A DNA stretch of 64,000 nt from JBASEY01 sp049652745 (GCA_049652745.1 JBASEY010000033.1:97711-161710); one strand, 5' to 3'; shown: positions 53,738-63,755, counted from the stretch's first letter. Notes: generated from the letters alone by a model not told the origin. A program made the numbers and translations.

Positions 53738-54379
53738 CTACCGATACTCTATAGGCTTGATTCCGTCTGTTGCAAAGCACCTGGCGGATGACCGGATTCT
53801 CTCCGCTTTCCGATAATCAAGCGGGTGATTGATGTTGAACAAAGTCAGCTTCCAGACCTCATCGTAGCCCACATCAACAAACCGAGTATTGACAAGATGA
53901 TAGAACCCAAACACTTTTTTGAACCCGGAATTCAGATATTTTTCAATCGCCGATATACAGCTTGTCCGATACATCCCAAATAGTGGATGGAAACCATCGT
54001 CGGTTTTGATTATCGTTACCTCATAGTCTTGTGCCTGATCGACCAAAAAATCGACTGCTTCTTTTGTGATAAAAGGCATATCTCCGGCAAAAACAACAGC
54101 TCTGTCAAAAGAAATGGATTTTAGCCCGATTAAAAGCCCATTGAGGGCTCCGGTTCTTTCTTTATCCTCGATGAATCGAACCTGTCGTTGTTCCGCCAAA
54201 TGTTTGACTGATGAGTCGCCGACAACGCATATTTCGGAAAATAGCGGGCAGGCGATATCCAAACTGTTCGAAAACAGCGTTCCATCTCCCCACGGAAGCA
54301 ATAATTTGTTTTGACCCATCCGCCGGCTGCCGCCTCCAGCAAGGATGATAGACGAGCAGTTCCGTCGAGATATATTCAT
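53738..54379 (-). CDS. mobA: Molybdenum cofactor guanylyltransferase MobA-like
   Basis: 213 aa. Nucleotidyltransferase fold with the N-terminal loop SSIILAGGGSRRMGQNKLLLPW, AVVFAGDMPFI (metal-binding GDMP) and FHPLFGMY. Attaches GMP to molybdopterin to form bis-MGD, which formate dehydrogenases need. Its ATG overlaps the fdhD stop (ATGA), so the two maturation factors are co-translated, divergent from the enzyme they serve. A pseudo-activity on another cofactor is unlikely given context. Confidence 0.9.
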   Translation of the reverse strand: MNISRRNCSSIILAGGGSRRMGQNKLLLPWGDGTLFSNSLDIACPLFSEICVVGDSSVKHLAEQRQVRFIEDKERTGALNGLLIGLKSISFDRAVVFAGDMPFITKEAVDFLVDQAQDYEVTIIKTDDGFHPLFGMYRTSCISAIEKYLNSGFKKVFGFYHLVNTRFVDVGYDEVWKLTLFNINHPLDYRKAERIRSSARCFATDGIKPIEYR

Positions 54380-55224
54380 CTCATATCAACTCGCTGGAAA
54401 TGTGTATAAATATTACAACTGTCGTGCCGAGCGAATCCCACGAGTGTCAAGCCGTGCTTCTGGGCAATTTGGACGGCCAATCCCATAGGTGCAGAACGTG
54501 AAACATAAACTCGAATCCCGGCGCGCACAACCTTGTTGACAATTTCACTACTGATTCTTCCCGTCGACACTAAAGCTGCCGATTCAGGTATCGGCCACAA
54601 GCTTTGAAGCGCCCGGCCGATCACCTTGTCAACCGAATTATGCCGCCCGATATCATCGTAAATCCACAAAAACCGATCATCCATCCATAAACCACTGGAA
54701 TGAACTCCACCAGTGGCATGGAACAACGTCGATGTGCAGCTCAATTGATTTGCCGCTTTCAACAACGAAGAAATTCGATGAGAGGAATTCAAATCAGATG
54801 CAATCTTCTCGAGGTTCTTCTGTTTCTGAACAGGAGGAATACCCTCGCCCTCAATAAGTGCACATGTTTTTGTTGTTGCGTAGATATCAGTTTTAGGTGA
54901 ATTTGATAATTCGATCGAAACCACTCCTGACTCCAGGTTTGATTCGATTGAACGTATGTCGGAGATGTCGTTGATATAACCTCCAGTGTAGAGGTATCCG
55001 ACCGCTAAAACATCGATTGCTTCAGGCAAAGCTGCCAGGCAGATCGTTTCACGATTATCGACTTGGATCCTGACATACATTTCTGTGACAATTGTATCAG
55101 TTAGATCTGTCGTCTGTCCTCTCGAATACCGTTTGATTGGAATCGTGATCAAAATCGATGGACCTCCTGAAAAAGCCGCTGCCAATTCCACACGTTTTGT
55201 ACCATTGCCGTCATTTTGTTTCAA
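54376..55224 (-). CDS. fdhD: Formate dehydrogenase accessory sulfurtransferase FdhD
   Basis: 282 aa. FdhD transfers sulfur from a cysteine desulfurase to the bis-MGD cofactor. Seen: LAALPEAIDVLAVGYLYTGGYI, a single Cys in the TKTCAL position where others carry CxxC, FHATGGVHSSGLW, YDDIGRHNSVDKVIGRAL, STGRISSEIVNKVVRAGI, RSAPMGLAVQIA. Length is usual. Divergent from the formate dehydrogenase operon, with a 213-nt shared control region. Confidence 0.92.
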   Translation of the reverse strand: MKQNDGNGTKRVELAAAFSGGPSILITIPIKRYSRGQTTDLTDTIVTEMYVRIQVDNRETICLAALPEAIDVLAVGYLYTGGYINDISDIRSIESNLESGVVSIELSNSPKTDIYATTKTCALIEGEGIPPVQKQKNLEKIASDLNSSHRISSLLKAANQLSCTSTLFHATGGVHSSGLWMDDRFLWIYDDIGRHNSVDKVIGRALQSLWPIPESAALVSTGRISSEIVNKVVRAGIRVYVSRSAPMGLAVQIAQKHGLTLVGFARHDSCNIYTHFQRVDMR

Positions 55225-55375
55225 GCATTCTGGATATCCTGACGTTTTTTATTGGTTGGATTGAATTTCGTTAATCATAACGTATAATAGGTGACGTCGA
55301 CCTGTTCCAGCAACATCAAGGAAGACGTATTAACAGTTTAATTATTTTAGAGATTTCGAAGGAAATATTTTGTTT

Positions 55376-55381
55376 TATAAT
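55376..55381 (+). promoter_or_regulatory. Candidate -10 element for the formate dehydrogenase operon
   Basis: TATAAT at 55376-55381, 56 nt before the ATG at 55438, in the AT-rich 213-nt spacer between fdhD (-) and the receiver gene (+). No good -35 lies 16-18 nt upstream (only TTTCGA), so an activator may be needed. No sigma-54 element was seen. Confidence 0.35.
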
Positions 55382-55437
55382 GATTTTGATTACCTTTAAT
55401 TTGGCCGGTTTACGGTTGGAAAGGAGATTGATCAGAA

Positions 55438-55824
55438 ATGAGTTACACCATATTGGTAGTGGACGATGATCCCGATATTGTCGAGATAAATCGGATTTAT
55501 CTTGAACAGGAGGGCTACACAGTGATTTCAGCGGGTGATCGGATGGAAGCTCGTGAAATCATCCAAAAGCAAAAACCGGACTTGATTTTACTGGATGTCA
55601 TGATGGCGACGCCGACGGATGGATTCGATCTGGCATATGAACTTATGGAGAAGCCTGAGACGAAGGACATACCGATCATCATGATGACGGCCATGTTGGG
55701 GACCAGCGGTTACGTCGAAACATTTCAGCATATAACCGAGCGTCCTTGGCCGGTCAGTGTTTTTCTGGAGAAACCGGTTTCGCCGGAAAAATTGATTGCC
55801 ACGGTTCGTAAGTTTTTAAAATAG
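55438..55824 (+). CDS. Single-domain response regulator receiver, formate dehydrogenase operon
   Basis: 128 aa. Receiver only: VVDDDPDIVE, phospho-acceptor Asp in LILLDVMM (about residue 55), MMTAM, FLEKPVSPEKL. It is paralogous to the receiver that heads the hydrogenase operon; both share DDDPD(V/I)V, LDVMM-x2-P-x-DG and an EKP lysine. AAGGAGA precedes the ATG. It is followed by fdhA after 45 nt. No kinase is adjacent. Confidence 0.88.
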   Translation: MSYTILVVDDDPDIVEINRIYLEQEGYTVISAGDRMEAREIIQKQKPDLILLDVMMATPTDGFDLAYELMEKPETKDIPIIMMTAMLGTSGYVETFQHITERPWPVSVFLEKPVSPEKLIATVRKFLK

Positions 55825-55869
55825 TTATTGATTAAATAAGAGTATAGAAGTCGTTTTAAGGGGGAAATA

Positions 55870-58569
55870 ATGGCCACAGTAAAAATTGTTTTAAATGGCA
55901 AGGAGGTGGAATGCGAGCGGGGAAAGACGATTCTTGAAGTATGTGAATCGCTCAATATCCGCGTACCGACCTTGTGTTATCACCCATGGGTCACTCGTAC
56001 CGGCTCTTGTCGTCTGTGCACGGTCAGGGTCAATCGAACGATGTTCAAAACGGCGTGTACGGAACCGGTCAACGAAGGCATGAACGTGGTGACGGATGAC
56101 GAAGAGCTGCGTTATTTACGAAGAAGCCTGTTGATGCAGCTATTGATGGAAGGCGATCATAATTGTCTGTATTGCGATGCGAACGGTGATTGTGAACTCC
56201 AGAAACTGTGCAATGAATATGAGATCGACATGGCACCTCAGAGCAGTGTTCGAAATGTCCGCACCCGTGATGTGACCTCCAGTGAGGGGTTGCGTCGGGA
56301 AGAAAATCGATGTGTTCTTTGTGGGCGCTGTGTCAAGGCGTGCGGTGAGATTCAGTTGAGTCGTGTATGGCAATTCGCCGGACGCGGCAGCCACGCTCAT
56401 CTGACAACCCATATTCATGACGTATTGGGCGAATCCGAGTGTGTCCAATGTGGTCAGTGCGTCCAGATGTGCCCGACCGGAGCCCTCTCTTTCCAAACGG
56501 TTCTAGGGCGGGGTCTTGCTTGGGAATTGAAGAAAAAATCCAGTATCTGTATTTATTGCGGTGTCGGCTGCAAGATCGACTTCAGTGTCAACCCGCAAGG
56601 CCAATTAGTGCGCGCCGATGGGGCTTATGACGGCCCCAATAAAGGCCATTTGTGCGTCAAGGGCCGCTTTGGTTTCGATTTCGTCCAAAGCCCCGATCGG
56701 ATAACTCAACCCTATATCCGCAAAAACGGTGAACTGACACCTTCAACCTGGGATGAAGCTTTGGAATTGGTTTCCAGCAAACTCATGCAGATCAAAAAAA
56801 ATCACGGTCCTGATTCCATTATGGCCTTTTCATCTGCAAAATGTTCGAATGAAGAAAATTACCTGATGCAAAAATTCATGCGTGCGGTTATCGGCACAAA
56901 CAATGTCGATCACTGCGCACGCCTCTGACACAGCTCAACAGTCGCCGGTCTGGCGGCTACACTCGGCTCAGGAGCCATGACGAATTCCATCAGGGAAATT
57001 CCTTTGTCAGACGCTTTTCTCATCATTGGGTCAAATACCACTGAAAACCACCCCGTTATCGGTTCGATGATCAAAAAAGCCGTGATACTCGGTGGAAAAA
57101 AACTGGTTGTCATCGATCCCAGAAAAATTGAGCTGGCTAAATATGCAGATGTTTACCTTCAGATTTTACCAGGAACGAATATCGCGATTTTAAACGGTTT
57201 GATGCACGTGATCATCAAGGAAAATCTTCATGCCAAACAGTATATCGCAGACCGCTGTGAAGGATATGACGACATGGCCAGAGTGCTGGATAAATACACT
57301 CCGGAATTTGTCGCCGGTATTTGTGGATTGGATGATCCGGAACAGATACGAAAGGCCGCAAGAATACTGGCGACAGCGAAGCCGATGGCAGCGTATTACT
57401 GTATGGGTATCACGCAATTTAAAACCGGTGTCAACGGCGTAAAATCCGTCGCCAACTTCCAAATGCTGCTGGGCAACTTAGGTGTTCCCGGCGGCGGCGT
57501 CAATCCGTTGAGAGGCCAGAACAACGTCCAAGGAGCCTGCGATATGGGCGCTCTTCCAAACGTGTTCACAGCCTATCAGCCGGTAACCAACCCCGATGCG
57601 TTGCAAAAATTCAAAAATGCATGGAATGTGCCCACCCTGTCCGATAAACCCGGTCTCACCATAGTCGAATCCATGAACAAAGCCATCGAAGGACAGGTAA
57701 AAGCCCTATATGTCTTCGGCGAAAACCCAGTCATGTCCGATCCCAACCAGAACCACGTGATCGAAGCTCTCGAGAGCCTGGATTTTCTGATTGTCCAGGA
57801 TATCGTCATGAGTGAAACTGCGAAATATGCCGATGTCGTTCTGCCGGGATGCGCATTCCTTGAAAAAGAAGGAACCGTCTCCAATACCGAACGGCGTGTT
57901 CAGGTTATGCGAAAGGTTGTCGAACCCAAGGGAGAAACCCGCGATGATTGGTGGATAATTACAGAAATCGCTCGTCGATTTGGTTTTGATTGGAAATACG
58001 ATAAAGCGGAAGACATTTTCGATGAAATGCGAACGGTGACTCCATCCTATGCCGGTATGACGTTTCATCGTCTGGAAACAGAATTACTCCAATGGCCTTG
58101 CCCGACACCCGGCCACCCCGGGACCCAATACCTGCACAAAGACCGCTTCGCCAGAGGCCTTGGTCTTTTCACAGCCATCGAGTATGCGCCACCGGCCGAA
58201 GAAGTCGATCCCGAATATCCGCTCGTGTTGACGACCGGACGAATTCTGGAACACTTTCATACCGGAACGATGACTCGTCGATCGAAAATTTTGGATACCA
58301 TCGTCGCAGAACCCTATGTTGAAATTAATCCTATCGATGCCAGCAATTACAATATAACCAACGGCGAGATTGTTTCTGTTTCAACACGTAGAGGATCCAT
58401 TCGCCTGAAAGCCTTTGTCACGTCTCGGCCTAAACCGAATGTCCTGTTTGTCCCGTTCCATTTCCATGAAGCGTGTGCAAACGTGCTAACGATCGACGCC
58501 CTGGACCCAGTATGCAAAATACCTGAATTCAAGGTATGTGCTTGCAAGCTGGAAAAAGTGTATCCGTAA
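55870..58569 (+). CDS. fdhA: Formate dehydrogenase catalytic subunit, selenoprotein (in-frame UGA = Sec353)
   Basis: 899 aa when the TGA at 56926-56928 is read as selenocysteine; both flanks are in one frame and continuous in family sequence (HCARL-U-HSSTVAGLAATLG). N-terminal NuoG-like relay: [2Fe-2S] Cys36, 47, 50, 63; His-Cys cluster His97, Cys99, 102, 108; two [4Fe-4S] at Cys148-158 and 191-201. Molybdopterin domain with [4Fe-4S] Cys227, 230, 234, 262 and later GENPVMSDPN and bis-MGD-binding C-terminus. Oxidises formate or reduces CO2 with the NuoEF partner. Conventional gene calling would split it into two fragments. Confidence 0.96.
56926..56958 (+). promoter_or_regulatory. Bacterial SECIS element at the Sec codon
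   Basis: Directly after the UGA (56926-56928), and 11 nt downstream of it, AGTCGCC (56940-56946) pairs with GGCGGCT (56952-56958; one G-U pair) around a GGTCT loop. Spacing and the GGUCU-type loop match the E. coli fdhF SECIS that binds SelB. It implies selA, selB, selC and selD elsewhere in the genome. Confidence 0.85.
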
Positions 58570-58582
58570 GGAGTTTAAGACC

Positions 58583-60406
58583 ATGATAAATCAACAACAA
58601 ATCAAAGAAATAGTGGACACATTCGGTAATGCTCAGGAGAATCTTCTGTTGATTCTGCGTGAAATAGAAGATCGCTCAGGACAAAACTTTCTGGACACTT
58701 CACTTTTAACCACTCTTGCGGATGTCATGAAACTGCCTCCAAGCTCTATAGCGGGTTTTATCGATTTTTATACGATGTTCAAGATGAAGCCTCGTGCCAA
58801 ATATGTCATTCGTGTCTGTAAATCGACTCCCTGTCATACGATGGGCGCGATGACCATATTTGATTCCATCACGTCGATATTGGGAATACAGGAAGGCGAA
58901 GCGACCGAAGACGGCCTGTTTTACTTGGAGCGGTGTGAATGTCTCGGCGCTTGTGCTTCGGCGCCGGCCATGATGATCAACTACGATCTCCACGGCAATT
59001 TAACCCACGATAAAATAGCCAAAATACTGAAAAAGTATAAATCTCTTCCTGTGGCTGACAGCAGTGGATCGGGCAAGGAGATTTCCGTTGAAAAAACGCT
59101 CCTTCCCAAAGAAGGCCAGGCAGTGCGGCTTTTAGAGCATATCGGAAAAATCGACCCTGAAAACATTGAAGATTATATCAGGGTTGGCGGGTACACGGGG
59201 ATTAAGAGAGCGTTGGCAATCAAGCCGAGTGAAGTGGTTAACATGGTTAGGGACTCCGGCTTGCGGGGTCGGGGAGGAGCCGGCTTCCCGGCAGGCTTGA
59301 AGTGGTCGTTCGTCGTAAAGGGTGACATGCAGAAATATGTCATCTGCAACGCCGATGAAGGTGAACCAGGAACGTTCAAAGACCGGATATTGATGGAAGG
59401 GAATCCCCACCTTCTTCTGGAAGGCATGGCGATCTGCGGTTATGCGACCGATGCGACAATCGGTTACATATATGTCAGAGGTGAATACCGCCGCTCGATA
59501 AACCGATTACAGACCGCTATCAATCAGGCTAGGGAAAAAGGTTTCTTGGGAAAAAATATTTTCGGATCGTCTTTCGACTTCGATGTTCTGATCAAAGAAG
59601 GCGGCGGCGCCTATGTTTGCGGTGAAGAAACCTCACTGATCAATTCGATGGAAGGCCTGCGCGGATATCCCCGATTCAAGCCGCCGTTCCCAGGGCAGGC
59701 GGGTTTTCACGGAAAGCCGTCAACTGTCAACAACGTCGAGACACTGATGAGTGTGCCGATGATTTTGAACCGCGGTCCTTTGTGGTTCAAAGATATCGGC
59801 ACCCTTACATGCGCCGGCACAAAACTCTTTTGCTTGTCCGGTAAACTGAATCGCACCGGCCTTGTGGAACTGCCGATGGGAGTTACACTCAGGGAAATTA
59901 TCGATGTTCACGGCAAAGGAATCGTCAATGACGGCCAATTCAAATTTGCTCAGGTCGGCGGAAGCGCCGGAGGCATTGTCGGACCGGACATGCTGGATGT
60001 TGAAATGGATATCGACACCTTGATGAGACAAGGAGCTACACTTGGATCAGGCGTGGTCTTGGTTTGTGACCAGGATACCTGCCCAGTGGATTTCATGCTG
60101 CATACACTGTCGTTTTTCAAACATGAATCCTGCGGCCAATGCACTCCCTGCCGAATCGGATGTGCACAGCTCGAAGACCTGGCAGTGAAGATCGCCCGCC
60201 GAAAAGCTGATCCTTCTGCGCCTGATCAATTGCTGACCATCTCTTCTCTAATGCAGAAAACATCTCTTTGCGCCCTGGGACAATCACCGATCATGCCCAT
60301 AAAGACGATGTTGAAATATTTCCGAGACGATTTCGACAGGCATTGTCAGCCTGATTATGAATGTCCGGCTTGCGATGCATCGTTGGCACACTATTGGAAA
60401 GATTGA
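58583..60406 (+). CDS. Formate dehydrogenase NADH-linked subunit, NuoE-NuoF fusion
   Basis: 607 aa from the ATG at 58583 with TAAGGAG 10 nt upstream (the frame opens at 58538 inside fdhA). Residues 1-150 are NuoE-like with Cx4C (Cys79, 84) and Cx3C (Cys120, 124). After a linker the NuoF core follows: RGRGGAGFPAG, VICNADEGEPGTFKDR, GAYVCGEETSLINSMEGLRG and HESCGQCTPCR for [4Fe-4S]. The tail CPACDASLAHYW has only two cysteines, so no ferredoxin domain. It parallels hndA plus hndC fused. Transfers electrons between NAD(H) and FdhA; bifurcation with ferredoxin is possible but not shown. Confidence 0.93.
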   Translation: MINQQQIKEIVDTFGNAQENLLLILREIEDRSGQNFLDTSLLTTLADVMKLPPSSIAGFIDFYTMFKMKPRAKYVIRVCKSTPCHTMGAMTIFDSITSILGIQEGEATEDGLFYLERCECLGACASAPAMMINYDLHGNLTHDKIAKILKKYKSLPVADSSGSGKEISVEKTLLPKEGQAVRLLEHIGKIDPENIEDYIRVGGYTGIKRALAIKPSEVVNMVRDSGLRGRGGAGFPAGLKWSFVVKGDMQKYVICNADEGEPGTFKDRILMEGNPHLLLEGMAICGYATDATIGYIYVRGEYRRSINRLQTAINQAREKGFLGKNIFGSSFDFDVLIKEGGGAYVCGEETSLINSMEGLRGYPRFKPPFPGQAGFHGKPSTVNNVETLMSVPMILNRGPLWFKDIGTLTCAGTKLFCLSGKLNRTGLVELPMGVTLREIIDVHGKGIVNDGQFKFAQVGGSAGGIVGPDMLDVEMDIDTLMRQGATLGSGVVLVCDQDTCPVDFMLHTLSFFKHESCGQCTPCRIGCAQLEDLAVKIARRKADPSAPDQLLTISSLMQKTSLCALGQSPIMPIKTMLKYFRDDFDRHCQPDYECPACDASLAHYWKD

Positions 60407-60437
60407 TTACCAGGCACCTTACAATCTGAGACAACAA

Positions 60438-60463
60438 AAGGGCGGTTCGATGAAACCGCCCTT
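60438..60463. terminator. Bidirectional hairpin between fdhB-type gene and ferritin-like gene
   Basis: AAGGGCGGTT (60438-60447) pairs perfectly with AACCGCCCTT (60454-60463) around a 6-nt loop. Arms end in TT/AA tracts, TTTT on the minus strand. It lies between convergent genes (stops 60406 and 60561) and can serve both. The remainder of the 154-nt gap holds nothing I recognise. Confidence 0.7.
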
Positions 60464-60560
60464 AAATCATTATCGATGAAAAATTATCCGGCTGAAAATG
60501 GTATGTTTACCAGCCGATATGCCCTTAAGCCGTTTCAAGTGGAGCATCTATGTCTATCGA

Positions 60561-61028
60561 TTATCCACCTGATGTTTGAGTAAATTCTGTGTTGGCATAC
60601 AGATATTCAACTTTTTCCTTGTGTTTGAGTTCCTCGGCCGCAATCTGCAACAGCATCGTTTTCAGCTCACCTTCCGGTTGAATCCCGGCTAATCCCGTAT
60701 AAAACAGATAAGAATTCCACTCTCGATGCGCCGCAACCAGATAAACCTCCGACGTCGTCATGTCTTTTTTAATGTCAGGCATCGACACATATTGCGCGAT
60801 CTTATAATCGACAGTAGAGGGGACGGTTCTTCCCAGTGAGCTTTTGATCCCCATCAGAAATTTCTCCAAAAACTCTTTGTGCTTCAATTCTTCAGCAGCA
60901 AGGAATCCGAGGGCTTCTTTGGCAACCGGGTCAGCTACCGTGTTGTAAAGACTCATATAAAACAGATGAGCGTCTTCTTCATTCTTTATCGCCCGGTCAA
61001 TCACCGTTTTCATTGAAAGTTGGTCCAT
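60561..61028 (-). CDS. Ferritin-like (rubrerythrin-type) diiron protein
   Basis: 155 aa from the ATG at 61028 (GGGGAG upstream; a frame from 61061 exists). A four-helix bundle with paired metal motifs: NEEDAHLFYMSLY and AAEELKHKEFLEKF in the first half, HREWNSYLFYTG and AAEELKHKEKVEYLY in the second, giving two E...ExxH-type half sites. There is no rubredoxin domain. Such short rubrerythrin-like proteins detoxify peroxide or store iron in anaerobes. Convergent with the formate dehydrogenase operon, so protection of that O2-sensitive enzyme is plausible. Confidence 0.82.
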   Translation of the reverse strand: MDQLSMKTVIDRAIKNEEDAHLFYMSLYNTVADPVAKEALGFLAAEELKHKEFLEKFLMGIKSSLGRTVPSTVDYKIAQYVSMPDIKKDMTTSEVYLVAAHREWNSYLFYTGLAGIQPEGELKTMLLQIAAEELKHKEKVEYLYANTEFTQTSGG

Positions 61029-61131
61029 TGATTCGATCTCCCCATTAAAAAATTTGTTCATCGGGAAACTGAAATATTTGTCTCCCTTAACACCATGATA
61101 ATTTTACCGTATTATTCGAGAATTTAAAAGT

Positions 61132-62781
61132 TCACCGAGTACTCATACTAGGTTTTTCTCTGGCGAATTCATCTTCGGATGTCGTATTTCGGTAAAACTG
61201 CCTGCTTACGACAGTCGATTTACAGCCTGCAGGAAGCGTCCAGTTTTCAAGGCCGGCGGCCAATCGTTCGACGTTCCCTTCTTTCAGGGCGAAAAAAGAT
61301 ATAATCGGCTCCCCGGACGTCACAGGCCGATTGCGAATTTTCCATTCCCCCACCTTTATCCACTCAGTCGGCAAATCAAACCAATCCGCATAACACACCG
61401 CAATTACAGCATTACCTTCAACAGCCATTTTTCGGATTCCATCCGATGTCTCACGCTCTTTCTGTCTATCTTTTGCTTCAGGATCGCTCAATCCCAGCAA
61501 ATCGACAATTTTTACATTCGAATAAAAGCCTATGGTGCCGATATCATGACAAACAACGGTTTCATCATCATAGTTTTCAGCCAGAAACCGCCCTACCTGA
61601 TAGGCCTGATCATATATGTTTTCCGATGCGACAGGACCTGCCTCGATCCCTGAATATGAACGAATCGACATGGAACCCGTCACTATCATGGCCATAAAAA
61701 CGATAGCTGATCGAGCAAACGGCCCCCCGCCTCTCCAAATCTCTTTCAAGGAAGTGTGATAAAAAACAGCGCTCGACAACAAAAACAAGGCATAAAGATA
61801 GGCTTCATAACGAATATACCAACCGATTCTTCCCAGCAACAGGTGAATGATGATCGTCCCGAAAACAATCAAATTGAGTGTAATCGTCAGGTGTTTCAGG
61901 TTGCGGGATCGCGTATGACAAACCCAAGTAAAAACGACCAAAAAAGCAAGCATAAAGACAAAATCCGGGTGTTTTTTCAAAAGCGAGATCAGTCCATAAG
62001 CCCAGATGAAAACGGCTCGGATGCTCAAACCTGGTGAACGTCCTTTAATCAACAATGGATTCGGCAGAAATTTATACCCGTTTTGTATTGAAATCACACC
62101 CATAATTGCCAGAGGCAAAAAGCCGGAGAAACCCAGTAGCAGCGTTTCGAGATACCGCCTGTTCAAAAGCATGACCAAGCCGATCACAGTTATGATAAAC
62201 AGGGCTTCAAAGCGGACTGAAACCGCCATAAAAGCGATAAAATATAGCAACCATGAATTGGAAAATCGCAATTGTTCAGGTTGTTCCGACAGAAACCTCG
62301 CTGCATACCATACCAACAAAATCGCCGTCAAAATTTGGACAACATGCTCCATACAGATAAATACCATTACCGGTATGGGTATCAGAAAAGCCATCACCAG
62401 CAAGAACACAGAAGTCTCTCTTCTGTTCAAACCGGTTTTATGCAGTATTGCATACAGAACCCAGAGTAAAACGATGCCGGCAATTATGTTTAAAACAAGA
62501 GGAATTATCTCTTCTGGGCCGAAAATACGAATATTCAAGGCCAATAACAACGGGTAAAAGAGTGACGATGTCGAATACGAAAAGGCTCCTTTTTGAACCC
62601 CCCAAACCCCGTTTTCAGCAAGGTTACGGGCTATAGCCATATGGATATAAGGATCGTCCATCGGATAAACATAGGTGTTATCCGTTCTTTGTAGAGCCAA
62701 AAATAGTGTGACGAACACAATGGCCAGAGTGACCAGTAAGGCAGGGATTGTTTCTAAAGGGATATGAAAGGTTTTTTTCAT
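61132..62781 (-). CDS. Large membrane protein, GT39/ArnT-like glycosyltransferase
   Basis: 549 aa, about eleven hydrophobic helices and a C-terminal periplasmic domain of about 170 residues. The first loop has YPMDDPYIHMAIARNLAE, the double acidic motif of PMT/ArnT-like GT-C enzymes, and YSTSSLFYPLLLAL. CHDIGTIGFYSNVKIVDLLGL in the soluble part recurs in many related uncharacterised proteins. Probably adds a polyprenyl-linked sugar to an envelope acceptor. Stands alone between ferritin-like and DUF488 genes. Confidence 0.75.
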   Translation of the reverse strand: MKKTFHIPLETIPALLVTLAIVFVTLFLALQRTDNTYVYPMDDPYIHMAIARNLAENGVWGVQKGAFSYSTSSLFYPLLLALNIRIFGPEEIIPLVLNIIAGIVLLWVLYAILHKTGLNRRETSVFLLVMAFLIPIPVMVFICMEHVVQILTAILLVWYAARFLSEQPEQLRFSNSWLLYFIAFMAVSVRFEALFIITVIGLVMLLNRRYLETLLLGFSGFLPLAIMGVISIQNGYKFLPNPLLIKGRSPGLSIRAVFIWAYGLISLLKKHPDFVFMLAFLVVFTWVCHTRSRNLKHLTITLNLIVFGTIIIHLLLGRIGWYIRYEAYLYALFLLSSAVFYHTSLKEIWRGGGPFARSAIVFMAMIVTGSMSIRSYSGIEAGPVASENIYDQAYQVGRFLAENYDDETVVCHDIGTIGFYSNVKIVDLLGLSDPEAKDRQKERETSDGIRKMAVEGNAVIAVCYADWFDLPTEWIKVGEWKIRNRPVTSGEPIISFFALKEGNVERLAAGLENWTLPAGCKSTVVSRQFYRNTTSEDEFAREKPSMSTR

Positions 62782-62952
62782 TTTTGAGGTGTCTTCTAAA
62801 GTTTTTCAGGTCATAAAAGAGCAAAGGATTGAAAAATAAAAACAACTCATTGCGCCGCGCCATTCAGTCATCGCGAAAAGGATAACCGACACCGCTCGGG
62901 TTTTCAATAAATGCAGAAGGCGGCGATGTTCTGCAGCTCCGATAATGAAGCG

Positions 62953-63303
62953 TTATAGACCGGCATCCAACAACTGTTTCAGAACCATTGCCTCATTGTG
63001 CAATGTATCCTTTGCTGCATAAACCAGCGTGATGTCTCCCTGATGCACAAGTGTTTTCAGCTCAGCAAATGCCGGATTGCCGTCCAGCTCCTCACGGTAT
63101 CGATTTATAAATTCTGGCCATTTATCAGGATCATGCCCGAACCATTTCCGCAGCTCGGTCGATGGCGCAACCTCTTTAAGCCAAAGATCGATTTTTGCTC
63201 TCTCTTTAGACACGCCTCTCGGCCAAAGCCTATCGACCAGAATTCGTTTTCCATCCGTTGTTTCCGCCGGATCATACGCTCGTTTTAATGCAATTTTCTC
63301 CAT
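62953..63303 (-). CDS. DUF488 (YeaO-like) family protein
   Basis: 116 aa. Family motifs: KRAYDPAE, GKRILVDRLWPRGVSKERAKIDLWLKEVAPSTELRKWFGHDP, FINRYREEL, TLVYAAKD. Function not established; often in stress contexts. The ATG overlaps the upstream stop by 1 nt (TAATG), so it is coupled to the small gene before it. Confidence 0.92.
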   Translation of the reverse strand: MEKIALKRAYDPAETTDGKRILVDRLWPRGVSKERAKIDLWLKEVAPSTELRKWFGHDPDKWPEFINRYREELDGNPAFAELKTLVHQGDITLVYAAKDTLHNEAMVLKQLLDAGL

Positions 63304-63533
63304 TATTTCCGCCAGTAGTTATTCGCTGCCGCTATCGTTTGAAAATTGATGGCGACAACTTGAGAAGCGGCGGTAAGCGAGTCAGCATTAGTCGAATAAA
63401 CCGGTCGAAGTTTTTTTAAAACTTCTACATCGGGTTGAGTATATTTGACTCCCCGACGGCTTAACGTAATTGCCAACTCAAAACCTTCTTGGGGTGTTTT
63501 TGTAATAAGTGTGGTCAGCCAAATATCCGCCAT
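63303..63533 (-). CDS. Small hypothetical protein coupled to DUF488 gene
   Basis: 76 aa from the ATG at 63533, which has GGAGG 7 nt upstream; an ATG at 63548 would precede the site. Sequence MADIWLTTLITKTPQEGF, with no cysteine or membrane helix, moderately hydrophobic and Ala/Thr-rich. I recognise no family. The good ribosome site and the overlap with the DUF488 gene support it being real. Confidence 0.6.
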   Translation of the reverse strand: MADIWLTTLITKTPQEGFELAITLSRRGVKYTQPDVEVLKKLRPVYSTNADSLTAASQVVAINFQTIAAANNYWRK

Positions 63534-63755
63534 GATCAAATCCTCCATCTAAAATTAGATTCGTTCCGTTACAAGTGCCTTTTTAATAACGATGCCCTGC
63601 ACTTTCTGAGCATCGATACGATAATAACAGGTACATTTCACCTCGGCAAAAGCGTTTTCTGCTAAGCAGCGCTCGCTGAGCGCAGTTTCTTGTTTCTGGT
63701 TCCTGGTTGAGAGTTCAGGATCATCAATGATCCCAGCACCCAATTTGAGCCGTAG

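Noticed and set aside
56926..56976. Stop codon splitting the formate dehydrogenase gene, suggesting a pseudogene or frameshift
   Set aside because: The two parts are in the same frame, the stop is TGA at the Sec position of the family, and a SECIS hairpin follows, so it is one selenoprotein gene.
63555..63743. 62-codon minus-strand frame upstream of the small hypothetical gene
   Set aside because: TTG start without a ribosome site, no family resemblance, and the region looks non-coding with a palindrome.
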